A stretch of 64,000 nt of DNA from NCBI GenBank assembly GCA_028455995.1, contig JABELC010000004.1, forward strand, positions 2,480,001 to 2,544,000, in the 5' to 3' direction. The notes beneath the pieces were generated by a model. The model was not told where the DNA came from. It was given only the letters and a program-made list of their open reading frames with translations, and did not search any database. Origin of the DNA: Scleromitrula shiraiana. Lineage: Eukaryota > Ascomycota > Leotiomycetes > Helotiales > Sclerotiniaceae. Positions 23,407 to 34,925 of the stretch are shown piece after piece (position 1 is the stretch's first letter; the number at the start of each line of letters is the position of its first letter). The position numbers and the translations under genes were made by a program.

Positions 23407-23474
23407 ATAACTTTCTTACAGATCAGATTTCCTACTCATTTTTCGAGAGCGCATATTCAAATCTTCAATAAATC

Positions 23475-25120
23475 ATGGCGACAGTAGCTACCCCAAGAGA
23501 TGATGTCGTCACGGAAAAGTCTCAACCTTCACCAACACCATCACAACCTCCTTCTTCTCATGGATCTCCTCAATCACGTCCTACAACCTCGAATACGAGC
23601 GCCATCACGAGTACAGAAAACCTGAATGTCAATGGAACAGTTACGCCACCGCAACAACTAAAACCTGCACCTATGCCTACCTCCGAAAAGCCTTCCATGA
23701 CAAAAAGATTAACTCGAATGTTCTCTACGAAAGATCCTATGAAATCTGAAAGTAGTATCACATCATCCAACTCACACTCGGGAAATTCGACTCCAAGGCC
23801 GATAGATGGGACCGCATCTCCAAAACCAACAACAGTTCCTAGACCTAATCCACTTACTCGGAAAACGTCTTCGCAGGATAAGAGAACCCCAGAAAGATCT
23901 GTTGCGACCTCGACTAAGGACAAAAATGGGTCAACAAAGGACAAAAAGGCACCAGCCAACCACCAACGATTTCTCGTTATAGCTGATGTACAGGGTGGTC
24001 ACGAACATCATCTCAAGAGTGCCAAAAGGCAAGAGAAACTTTCGGAAATGATAAGAGGTCTGGTTGGTGGCAAGGCAAAGGAGTCTCATGAAGGAGAGCA
24101 ACAATTATCGCTTATGTCGAATTGGGTGGATCAGTTGAAGCGCGAACGAGAATCTTTGGCCACAGAGAAGAAAGGAGGACCAAATGCGACGGCTACATTG
24201 GTAGATAAATACGGCAAGTGCAATGAAGTGATCGGACGTGGAGCTTTTGGAATAGTCAGGATATCTCATAAACGATCCGATCAGGGTACGGAACAACTTT
24301 ATGCGGTCAAGGAGTTTCGAAGAAGACCTGAAGAGAACGAACGAAAATACAGTAAAAGACTCACTTCTGAGTTCTGTATATCTTCCTCGTTACGCCATCC
24401 AAACGTTATCCACACTCTTGACCTTCTTCAAGATTCGAAAGGAGATTATTGCGAAGTCATGGAATTTTGCGCTGGTGGTGATCTCTATACTCTCGTCCTC
24501 GCAGCTGGTAAACTTGAAGTCGTGGAGGCCGATTGTTATTTCAAACAGATGATGCGTGGTGTTGAATACATGCATGAGATGGGAGTTGCACACCGAGATT
24601 TAAAACCAGAAAATCTTCTTTTGACCACCCATGGCTCTTTAAAAATCACGGATTTTGGAAATGGAGAGTGTTTCCGTATGGCTTGGGAAAAGGATGCGCA
24701 TATGGTTACTGGACTTTGTGGATCCGCTCCTTATATTGCTCCTGAGGAGTATATCGACAAGGAATTTGATGCAAGAGCTGTTGATGTATGGGCTACCGGT
24801 GTTATCTATATGGCCATGCGCACTGGTCGTCATCTTTGGCGTGTTGCTAAGAAAGATGAAGATGAATTTTATGAGAGATATTTAGAAGGTCGAAGAGATG
24901 AGGAGGGATATGCACCTATCGAATCATTGCATAGGGTATGTTTCTTCTCTATAATTTTATTCTTAAGCTGTACTAACATGATCCGAAGGCACGTTGTCGT
25001 AATGTCATTTACTCAATACTTGACCCCAACCCTCACCGTCGTATCACTGCTTCTCAAGTCCTCAAATCAGAATGGGGTCGCGAGATAAAACTTTGTCAAG
25101 CTGGTGAGGAAGGCATATGA
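23475..25120 (+). CDS. Hal4/Sat4-type (NPR family) serine/threonine protein kinase
   Basis: Exon 1 is 23475-24935 and exon 2 is 24989-25120, with an intron carrying a perfect TACTAAC branch site, giving 530 residues. The first 240 residues are Ser/Thr/Pro-rich. The kinase domain (about 247-520) has the glycine loop GRGAFGIV, Lys279 in YAVKEF, H373RDLKPEN, D393FG and the APEEY motif, so it looks catalytically competent. The sequence (EVMEFCAGGDLYTLV, TGLCGSAPYIAPEEY) matches yeast Sat4/Hal4, Hal5 and S. pombe Hal4, kinases that stabilise Trk potassium uptake and nutrient permeases at the plasma membrane. After the TGA stop the same frame stays open for 62 more codons with coding-like composition (see findings). 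Confidence 0.9.
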
Positions 25121-25309
25121 CATCATGAGCTGGAAAGCGGGATTAAACACACGAAAACCACGTTTTCCAACATGATCGAGGAGGCCAATCTTAAACATAA
25201 TATCAAGCCTTGTCAGGTCGAACATAAATACCACCCTACCAGCAACTTTGAATGTCAAGATTGCGGTTTCCTTTGTTATTATCACCCTACTGGAATGGGT
25301 ACATTATAA

Positions 25310-26059
25310 AAGATGGTGGGAGATTTTTATTTTTCACGGGTGTTTCTTCTCTATTGCATGGCATTGAGCATCGCGAAAGTAACACTTAAGGTGGCATATT
25401 ACATTTACAACAACAGTATGGTGTTACGGGAGTTTTTTTTATAACATTTTTTGAACCTTCTTCTCACGATGATCCATCCTGGCTACTTTCGGGATATTTT
25501 TTCTCCAAAAGCTTGAGCATTGGGTTTTCTTTTTTTCTATCTTTTTTTTGGACTCGTCATCTTCTGTTACTTCTTGGCGAAAAAGGGATTCATGAATGAC
25601 ATTTTTTGGGGAAAGTTGTCAGTCATACTTGCTACACAACACATTTTTCTTCTTTACTTCTTCACTTTGACGAACGAGTACCCATGGATATAGAAGAGAT
25701 ATTCGGAGCATTATATCATATGAACGACCTCGGGTTGTTTTCCGAAAGTTTTCTTCTTTTCTTTCCTTTTCTTTGTTTTGGGAAGGATGATGGGATTTTT
25801 GGACTGCTTGCTTGTTTGCTCGTTTGCTTGTTTGCTTGTTTGCTTGTTTGCTCTACGATATGTATTTTTGTCTTATTGCCATTACCTTGTTGGTTATGGA
25901 CAGATGGACAAATAAATAAATAAATAGACAAGAAAACAGACAAGTAAACAAGCAACTAAATAAGCAAACAAGTATATTATATGAATAGCATTCAATCATA
26001 CATAAGCTCTCAATGCTCAATGTCATCTCCCTATAGTATTCTCATTCTTCCCCTCTCCT

Positions 26060-26125
<66 letters not shown>

Positions 26126-27016
26126 ACTTTGTGTAGAACGTTGATAGGATACTTGCTTGTATATATATATATATAGCTAGACTGAATAACTAACTACCTT
26201 TCCATATATTCGTATTCGTATTCGTATTCGTCTTTGTCTTTATGCTTCAGCTTCAGCTTCAGCTTCCGTTTTTTATATATTGTTTTTTATATGTTGATTT
26301 TTTTGGGAAGTAAATTTCTTTTACTTGTTTGTTTATTGAGCTGTTGCTGCTGCTGCTGCTGCTGTATGGATGGATGAATGGGTTTATATGCTAGATATGA
26401 AAGAATTTCGCTATTTGCTTCGTTGTTTCATTGCTTCATTGCTCCATTGCTTTATTGCTTAGTTAACTGGTTAACTGGTTAATGTATTTATTCCCGATTT
26501 GGAGACGCGGAATTTGTAGATAGATGGGATGGGATGGAGTGAAGAGAGTGAAGAGAGTGAAGAGAGTGAAGAGAAGAGAGTGAAGAGAAGAGAGTAAAGA
26601 GAAGAGAGTGAAGAGATGCATGCACTGGTAACTTGAATGAATAACTTGATAGAATCTGAGTCTGAGAATGAGTCTGAGAATGAGAATGAGAATACCTGTT
26701 ACTTCGAGTTGTTTTGTTGATGTTTTGTTATGTTATGTTGATGTTATGTTGATGTTATGTTGTGATGTGATGTGATGTGGATGGGATGGGATTGAGTACG
26801 AATTATGAATTATGAATTGAATTTCAAAATTTATTTATTACTACTACTACTACTACTAGTAAGTAGATTCAAGTTCATTGTCGTATCTAGATGTTTATGA
26901 TTAATCACTGGCAGGTTAGATTGTATTAGATTTAAGTGAAGTTTCTACTCTATGTAATTAATTGATTTACTGATCATGCAACTTGAATCTATAATTCTTA
27001 TTATTAGTACTACTAA

Positions 27017-27057
<41 letters not shown>

Positions 27058-28934
27058 AATAAATTAAGAATTTAAAATCTCGCTTCCACGGTCGACTCAG
27101 ATCCATCCCTCTTTTATCTTTATGTTTATTTTTTCTTCTTTTTTATTTTATTTTATTTATTTTTTATCGGATTATAATTACTCATACAATCATTTAGTCA
27201 ATTATATAACTAATTAATCAAAATCAAAATCAAAATCAAAATCCAATAAAAAAAATATTGAACTCTTTATTAATATACTATAATATATTATACTCCACAG
27301 GCTACTAGTATATCACATTACACTACACAATACTCAGGCCATCATATTACTAATATCATAAATCTTTTTATTTTTCCATATGAAGAATAAAAACATAAAG
27401 ATAATTTTAATAGTTATTTTACTACTAGTAGTATTTGTAAACTAGATTTTGAGACTCGATGATGTTGAAATGATGCTAGTACTTAGTAATAGTAGTAGTT
27501 GAGATGATATTGCTAGAGACTCAGATGCCAGTGAGTTTGTTAAGTTATTTATAGCTTGAATTTCAATAGAAGATGATGTATTATTAGTATATGAGTTTAT
27601 AAAAACTTATCATAAATAAAGATAAAAATACAGATAAAGATAAAAATAAAGATGATTCAGATGATGATAATGATAATGATACTAGTATATAAAATAGATA
27701 AAATATATAGATACTAAATAATAGATACTAGTAGATAATTAATATAACACAAAGAGTCAAGCGAGAAAAGTACGATATCAAAAAGAGTTGAGATAACTTG
27801 AACGAGATAGGGGAGATGAGAGTAAGTAGATGATATATATAACAGAATACAATATACCTATCTATCTACTACTAGATAGATAATGAATGCTCTTATACAT
27901 ACAAACTAATCAATGATTGATAAGATCATCGGGGGGAGATTATTTAAATCAATGTTGTATCACACACATACATATATATATAAGAGAAGAAAACGTAGAT
28001 GATAGTTAACAAGCTTAAACATTTCCATGTAATAAGTAAGCAAGTATGTATGTATGTATGTATGTATGTAAATGAACATATCCATCCATAAAATCGCCTA
28101 CCATCCAACCATCCATCCCATCCCATCCATCCCATCCCATCCATCCCATCCCATCCATCCCATCCCATGCCATACCCAACCCTCAATCCATAAAGCAAGG
28201 TATTGTGCAGAATTCATTCCTCCATCCCATCCCATCCTATCCTATCATTCCTATCCTATCCCATCCAGTCAACCATCCATCCTCAACCAAAGGAGCGCCA
28301 GAGACCATGCTATGTAGAACAGTAGAACAGACCATACCAAGCCATGCCATACCAAGCCATGCCACACCAAGCCATGCCATGCCATGCCAAATCCCTCGCC
28401 AAAGCCAATCGTCCATCCATAAAAGCGCAAAAAGCAGATAAATAAAGCAAACGAAAATACCCAAGCTCAAGTCCATCCATCCATCCCCATTGCTCACAAA
28501 CAAAAAAGGGATACGCAAAACTCGCAAAATCGCATCAAAAAATAAAATAAAATAAACAAAGTTCAGTCCATAATCCAACAACAAAAAATAAGGTACCTAA
28601 ATATGGTATGTATGTACCCAAACATGAATGATCATTATCATCAACAATCGAAAAAAAATATTTGAAAGAAAGAAAAAAGTAAAAAACCAAGGCCGTGAGG
28701 CATATACCCAACTCTATCCTAATCGCCTCTTCCCTTTAGGAATGGATATCAACAAATGAACTCCTTCCCTTGAGACAGAAAAAGGAAAGAAAGGAAAAGG
28801 AAAAAAAATAGAGAATGGTGTGACCGCCCATATTCATAATGTCGTAAATATAATCGTCATTAAGTCATTATGTGTGCGTGTGTGCATCTGTTTATCACAC
28901 TAAAATTTAAAGATTTAAAATAATGTAATGTAAT
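25310..28934. other. Kinase 3' region and microsatellite-rich spacer
   Basis: No gene is recognised in 3.6 kb. Repeats include TTGC/TTGT near 25805-25850, (GT)n 26061-26123, CTG (26343-26363), GTGAAGAGA units (26540-26620), TAG (27018-27057), TATG (28045-28070) and CCATCCCAT units (28100-28170). Poly-purine and palindromic TACTAGTA motifs recur. The first few hundred bases are probably the kinase 3'-UTR. Confidence 0.6.
26061..26123. repeat. (GT)n microsatellite, about 31 units
   Basis: An uninterrupted alternating GT tract of about 62 bp after GTATGTGT. Such tracts are highly length-variable and can adopt Z-DNA. Confidence 0.95.
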
Positions 28935-31232
28935 TTAGAAGCGAGACGTTGAATTTCGACCTAGTGAGGGTCGTGGTGGCGGTGGTGGTTGAGTTTTAGA
29001 GGGGCGGCGTGATGATTGAGCACCAGATCCAATCTTTGGGAATCGTTGGGTGATATCGAAACCTGGGCAATCAGATAATTCTTCCGTAAGAAATTCGGAA
29101 TTGAAGAATTCTTCTTGGGGAAGATCAAAGTTGCTGAGGTTTAACATGGGAGAATGAAGTTTTGAAGGCGATTTGTTTGATTTACATGGTGATTCCATAA
29201 AATCTAATCTTTTCGATGGAGAAATGAATGTCGAAGGACCAAGAGAGGGTGTTAGCTTTAACACCGGCGTTGATGTAACACTCTTATTCAAGCTAGAGCC
29301 AGTCACTTCGCTCAGAATATTAGCTGATCTTGATCGATCGACACGAGGTCTCTTTGCCGATCGCTTCTCTGGGGAACCATTACCAGAAGCTGAATAGGAG
29401 GCAGTAGCATCTGTAAATATATCAAACTCGGGGTCAAAGTGACCATATATATAAGTGCTACTGTCATCCAAATTGAAAGCAGGACTCCACGGAGCAAGTT
29501 CCTCAAGGCTCGACAGACCACGGATTGGTGAACCAACCAGTTCTCTAACCCTGTCACGATGTATACGCAGATTCGTATTCGGGGAGACTGATGGTGGGGG
29601 TTTTATAGGAGCCTTCAACTTGACAGCAGGTGTAAGTGGCGGTAACATCTGAGACGAGTCATGTGGTTGATTTCGACGCAAAGGAGATGATGAGGTAGGC
29701 ATGAAACCAGAGAGAAGTCTGCCTTTACTGGGACTATCGTATGACGAACCACGAAGACGAGCTATCTCCTCTTCAGCGCGACCTCGCTTAATCCTCGGCC
29801 TATCGGCTTCAGATGTTAATAATCGGCCAACTGCATGTGGACGCATAGCAGATGATTCGAGTGAGGAGAAGTAGCCACTATCATCCATGGATGCAAACTT
29901 TCGTCTATGAGATCGAGTTTGAGATGATGCTGGGAAACGTGGAACAGGGGGAGGAGTGTCGTTGCGTCTCGAGTGCCGTACCACAGGAGGCGAAGAATGC
30001 ATCATAGCAGGGGGAGAAGATTGAATTTGTGGCGATGAAGGAGGTGCTTCTTCTTCTTCTTCTTCAACCTTTCTATTAAATTCTGACGCAGGTATTGTTG
30101 CATCAGAAGATAACTCTGGTATAGGGGGTAGTTCGGCCTCTGGTAAGTTGTATGTTGGTTTCGGTAGAGATGTTTCCTGATTGGAAGAGGGCAAATCTTT
30201 AAACATAGGTTGTGAAGATTCCGGCTGTTCGATAGGGGTAAGAGCTGTGTTTAATACTGGGAGATTTTCGTTTGGCCCTGCTGGTTTCCGAGTAGACTTT
30301 TCTTTAATAAATTGAAACTCCATGCCTGGCTGAATTGCCCAATAATTTCCCTTTCCCGGATCATCCTTCGGTCGCTCTTGTTTTACAAAAGCTTTGTTCA
30401 GGCTTAGGTTGTGACGAATACTATTCTGCCAGCCAGCATCCGAGGCGCTATAAAAGGAGTAGGTATCAGAAATCCATTTGTAGATTTGCGCTAGAGTCAA
30501 GCGACGATTGGGTGCTCTTAAAATCGACATTCCAATCAACTGAGCATAACTATGTGAGGGTTTGAAGCCGTCATCATGAATAGTTGGAAATGAATCTGGT
30601 TCCGGGAGCTCCCGAAATTCCAAAGCATCGCTTCCTTCCTCAACCTTTGGTGGTTTCTTTGATTTTGCTTCTTGTATGGGCGCAGCTTCCATCAAAGAGC
30701 GCTTGACTGATGATTTTTGACTATAAAAACCCTCTAAAGAGAAGTTGCTACTCGAAAAATCTTCTCTATAATGGTTATGTGACTGATTCTGCTGCTGTGT
30801 GTACATAGGCATTGGATAGTTTTCTTTGCCTTGAGGCTGACTGTTCATAAAGGTGGTGAATAATGCCTTTTGGGGGGGAGATTGAAATTTGGATTGAAAT
30901 GGTTGCTTCTTTGCGATCGAGTCGGTATTGTAGTGTGATCCTCCAGGTGGTGGCATTGATATCATGTTAAGTTTATTGCCAAGTGGCGCCCTGGAGGGGG
31001 AACTGGACGTTTGATTATGCGACTTGAGCGGTGAGTGCTTGCTGGGTCCATATTGTGGAGGGTTGAACTGAATTTTGCGCTTCAAGGCCGCACTTTTTGG
31101 CAATCCTAGAGGCGAGGGCTTTTTAGGGTTTGAGGAATTTTTCGTCGAGGGCATTGGCGCACTATCGTATGATGTAACAGGATCTTGATATATTTGCAGC
31201 GGTGGTTGCTGCGTGTAACGCGTCGACGCCAT
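28935..31232 (-). CDS. Forkhead (winged-helix) transcription factor
   Basis: A single uninterrupted minus-strand frame of 765 residues. The forkhead domain (about 221-315) is complete: KPSHSYAQLIGMSIL, RRLTLAQIYKWISDTY, the recognition helix WQNSIRHNLSLNKAFVK and the wing GKGNYWAI. No FHA domain is visible upstream, so it resembles S. pombe Sep1/Mei4 more than the FHA-bearing Fkh1/Fkh2. The C-terminal half is Ser/Pro-rich with many SP/TP sites (for example SPSKRLDF, SPMLNLS), consistent with cyclin-dependent kinase control. Likely roles are cell-cycle or sexual/sclerotial gene expression. The start at 31232 is the first Met; the leader upstream is AT-mixed without an obvious extra exon. Confidence 0.92.
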   Translation of the reverse strand: MASTRYTQQPPLQIYQDPVTSYDSAPMPSTKNSSNPKKPSPLGLPKSAALKRKIQFNPPQYGPSKHSPLKSHNQTSSSPSRAPLGNKLNMISMPPPGGSHYNTDSIAKKQPFQSKFQSPPQKALFTTFMNSQPQGKENYPMPMYTQQQNQSHNHYREDFSSSNFSLEGFYSQKSSVKRSLMEAAPIQEAKSKKPPKVEEGSDALEFRELPEPDSFPTIHDDGFKPSHSYAQLIGMSILRAPNRRLTLAQIYKWISDTYSFYSASDAGWQNSIRHNLSLNKAFVKQERPKDDPGKGNYWAIQPGMEFQFIKEKSTRKPAGPNENLPVLNTALTPIEQPESSQPMFKDLPSSNQETSLPKPTYNLPEAELPPIPELSSDATIPASEFNRKVEEEEEEAPPSSPQIQSSPPAMMHSSPPVVRHSRRNDTPPPVPRFPASSQTRSHRRKFASMDDSGYFSSLESSAMRPHAVGRLLTSEADRPRIKRGRAEEEIARLRGSSYDSPSKGRLLSGFMPTSSSPLRRNQPHDSSQMLPPLTPAVKLKAPIKPPPSVSPNTNLRIHRDRVRELVGSPIRGLSSLEELAPWSPAFNLDDSSTYIYGHFDPEFDIFTDATASYSASGNGSPEKRSAKRPRVDRSRSANILSEVTGSSLNKSVTSTPVLKLTPSLGPSTFISPSKRLDFMESPCKSNKSPSKLHSPMLNLSNFDLPQEEFFNSEFLTEELSDCPGFDITQRFPKIGSGAQSSRRPSKTQPPPPPRPSLGRNSTSRF

Positions 31233-32535
31233 CGTGAGCCGACAACGCGATGATGAGTAACGAAGGTGGTAATTCGATCAACGCGTTTTTTTGGTGGTGG
31301 TAATGAGGTATCGGTATGTGTGAAGAGCTGGTGCATTTGATGTTAGCCTTGCGGAAAATATGTCAATCTGGAGAAAAAAACTGGACGATGGCGATGAGGG
31401 CTATCTAAAGGCATGCATACTGAAGTGGATGCTCTGTGTGCTGTCCAGGATCGCCGATGGATCGGATTGTGGAGCGAGATTACGGTGGATTCCGCGTTTA
31501 GAAAGACGAGGAAGCAAGGGCAAGTTGGTCTGGATCAATGCCACTAAGATCAAATTGATTGCGAAGATATCGGTACAATATAGAAATTGCCAACTGGTAA
31601 CTCAAGTACAATATAGATCCAAAATCGAAATCGAATTCAACTACCCAGGAAGAAGATCAAGGCCAGATTGAGTGAGATTGAGTGAGATTGAGGAAAGATT
31701 GAGTGAGATGTGGCACAGCTAATGGGAGGAAGAGAACGGAAGAAGCAAGTCGACGGGAGCAGAACAAGGTGATTGATTGTACGAAGAAGGCTGAGCGGAG
31801 GGGGGAGTGTGGGTGGGAGTGAAGGGATAAAATTGTAGAACGGCGATATGCCGAGCACGAGAAAGAGGGTTACCTAGGTATGTGGAATGCAAGGAATTGC
31901 ACCGAAAGTATGCCCTGGATGATAAACCGGCATGTATGATGTATCAAGATACTTTAATACTTTGTGGACCTCTTTAAGTAGGTTGACTCGTTGAGAGGAG
32001 AGCAAGTTGAGTCAACTGCACTCAAGGTAGATCGAGGTCGTTTCTTAGGACCTAAGCTTGCTAGATTGACCTTAGGAGTAAAACTAAGGCAGCTGCAACG
32101 ACGATATCTATCACCAACGAGTAGCTGCAGAATGAGTTGCAGCAGCAGTAGCCAATGCAGCGAGGATAGTCTGGTATAGGATTTTTTTTTTCTTCCGATT
32201 GTTAAGATAGTATGGTTCGACGATAGGATAAAACTTGTTGGACGTGGATTCATGGAAGTGTTACCGTATTAGGTTGAATGATGAAATTGATTGGATAAGA
32301 TGAAATGAAGATGAACCGTCTTCATAAGTGGCCAGGGCGTTTTTTGAATCTGCTTAAGTTTCTAGGATATAGGCGCTTTCGGGTGGTAGTCCAAATTAAT
32401 AATTTTCTAGATTCTTCTTAAATTCCGTTTTCTTTAATTTGTTTGTTGGATCGACCAATTTATGGAAAAAGGGAAGATTATTTGCATTGAAATATGAAAA
32501 CGAGATAATCACAAGGTTGAATGAAGATCATGATT

Positions 32536-32568
<33 letters not shown>

Positions 32569-34925
32569 TGAATGGAAGTTGGAGAAGAGGGGGAGGAGGA
32601 AGAGGGGGAGTAGACGAAGAAGAGGGGATTCCCAGAAAATTCGCGACGATAAAAGCCATTGTTTACATTTTTAGATTTCGCGTTTTAGCGCGTTTTTATT
32701 CTCTATAGTCAACCAATTAACGTTTTTATTATATTATTCACCTCACCTCCTTAAAAGAGAGAAGAGCCAAAAAAACAAAAAATTCAAGTTGAGAGATACT
32801 GTATTGATATTGAGATTGTTATTGAGATTGATGAGATTGATATCAAGCCGTTCAAACATATTAACAGGGACATATTTAATGCACCAAGCTTCAAAAAGTA
32901 TCCTTCTCGGATTGAAGACAAAAAGGAGATATGTTCCGTCAATAAGTAGCATTTATTAGTATGTACTATGCATATAAGCCTAGGTATTACAATACATAAT
33001 AATTAAGTAGGTATATCAAACACGAATTATGAACCAGGGTAATCATTATCATTATCATTATCATTATCAGGCAAAAGACTAATCGTCAATCACTCAGACA
33101 TATTGATATCCCAAATCCATATCCATATCCATATCCATATCCATATCCCTATCCATATCCCTATCCAAAACCAACTGACGAAAGAAACTCACCTAATCCT
33201 CGTTCCGTACTCCATGCTTGCTTGCTCGATCACATAAGAAAAGAAAAGATAAAAAATCGACTGGGTATCCAAACACTGCACCCCACGGTGACGATGATCT
33301 ACTCCACTCCACATTGCAGTCTATGGATGGATAGCGAAATTTAAAATTACATTTAGTACAACACATCGTGACTTGAAATAATACATGGATTACTAAACCC
33401 CGAAACTGAATCCATCGTCTGGGATATTTTTCACATGGTTCTTTGAATCTTCACTTGGGGCCTTTTGATTTGTTGGTAGATGTTGAATCCTTGTTTGAGG
33501 ACCGGACATGTTCAGCTGGGTTTTTTTGGCCTGGCTTGCTTGCTATCTGACTACTTACCCATGAATAAATACGCTTATTATTATTGATGGCTCGACTCGA
33601 TGCATGGTACAGTCAGTATAAGAATCGATAGAGTCGGGTACGGTGGGTAGTATTGATGGAACTTTCTTGTATCAGAATTTCAAGGGAATGAATCAAGGGA
33701 TGAACATGAACTCCATTAGATGACGAATGATACCCAGTACAGTCCACCCCTTTCCATGACCTTGAAAAAGAAAGGCTCCAGAAGGCTGAACTGATAGAAA
33801 ACGCTCCGTTTACTCAGACGATTATCCCTTACTGATATCCATCTCATCCCATCCATCTCGTCCCTTATCTATTATCTATTATACCTAGATACCCAGCCCT
33901 ACATACATATTAGCTACATAGATTGTACCCAGCAAACCCAAACCCAAACCCAACCCAACCCATCCCTTCCCATCCGTTAAATAAAGCCGACAACAAAATT
34001 CAAATTCATGCACCAAAAGTAATATCACCAGCCCATTATCACCATCATCACCATCCAGAACAAAAAAAACCCAAAATTTTATATTAGACACGAAAAACAA
34101 GATGAAAAATTCGTCGATAGTGCGATAAAATTACCGTTAGCCAACAACTAAGAGGATGAAAGCATTAGAGATCAGATGAGATGAGATGAGATAGCATTTA
34201 TCTAACTATCCAACTTCTTGGTTATTACGTATACTACACCATCTCTCCCATAACCATCTACCCGTATCCAAACCCATACTTTACAAAAATACCAAGCCAG
34301 GATAAATTAGCTTTTCGTCTACAATAGAGTTACGGCCTCGACAGTTCAAATACCGTATGATGTTGAGCCTGTCATCTCTCCGATATTGGATCCCGCTGCT
34401 AGAGTTAACACCCTCATCTACATTGTGATGGAGATTTTCATTCTTCGATATCTTATCCTGTGTTTTCTAAACTATGAAATAAAGTAAAATGAAATGGAAA
34501 TGAAATAAAATAAAATATCCCCATGTAACATAGATCCGTAGAAAAGGTCGTACAAACCCTTCTGATACATGAGATAGATACATAGATACATAGATACATG
34601 GTCCCGGGCCCCTACCCGGTTGATTCATCTACGTTGTTCGTTACACCGTCACATGGCACAAGAAGACTGGTTCATAATGGTCATTCAATACAGTTGGTTC
34701 ATATGTATATATCGCACACGTCTGTCTAAGTAAGTAGTTCATCGTGATACAAAAACACCGCATCAACATCAACATCAACCGAAGCCGAATGTCCCCAACC
34801 CCCTTAGGTTCTAATGTAAAGATCGGTTTCCATTCCATCTAGATAAAGAACCAGCAAACCGGCCAATCAACCATTACGCCACTCATGTTTTAGGTTAAAC
34901 TACATAGTAAATAGTCCCTACATGC
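31233..34925. other. Intergenic region between forkhead and Mid1 genes
   Basis: This 3.7-kb stretch lies upstream of the forkhead gene and downstream of mid1 (both minus). No gene is recognised. Simple repeats include GAGTGAGATT (31670-31705), GAT/ATG (32530-32568), CATTAT (33041-33068) and ATCCAT (33111-33166). Frames at 31360-31671, 31954-32253 and 32439-32708 are open but show no domain. Confidence 0.5.

Noticed and set aside
28072..28441. Plus frames rich in HPIPSHPI
   Set aside because: They translate the CCATCCCAT simple repeat.
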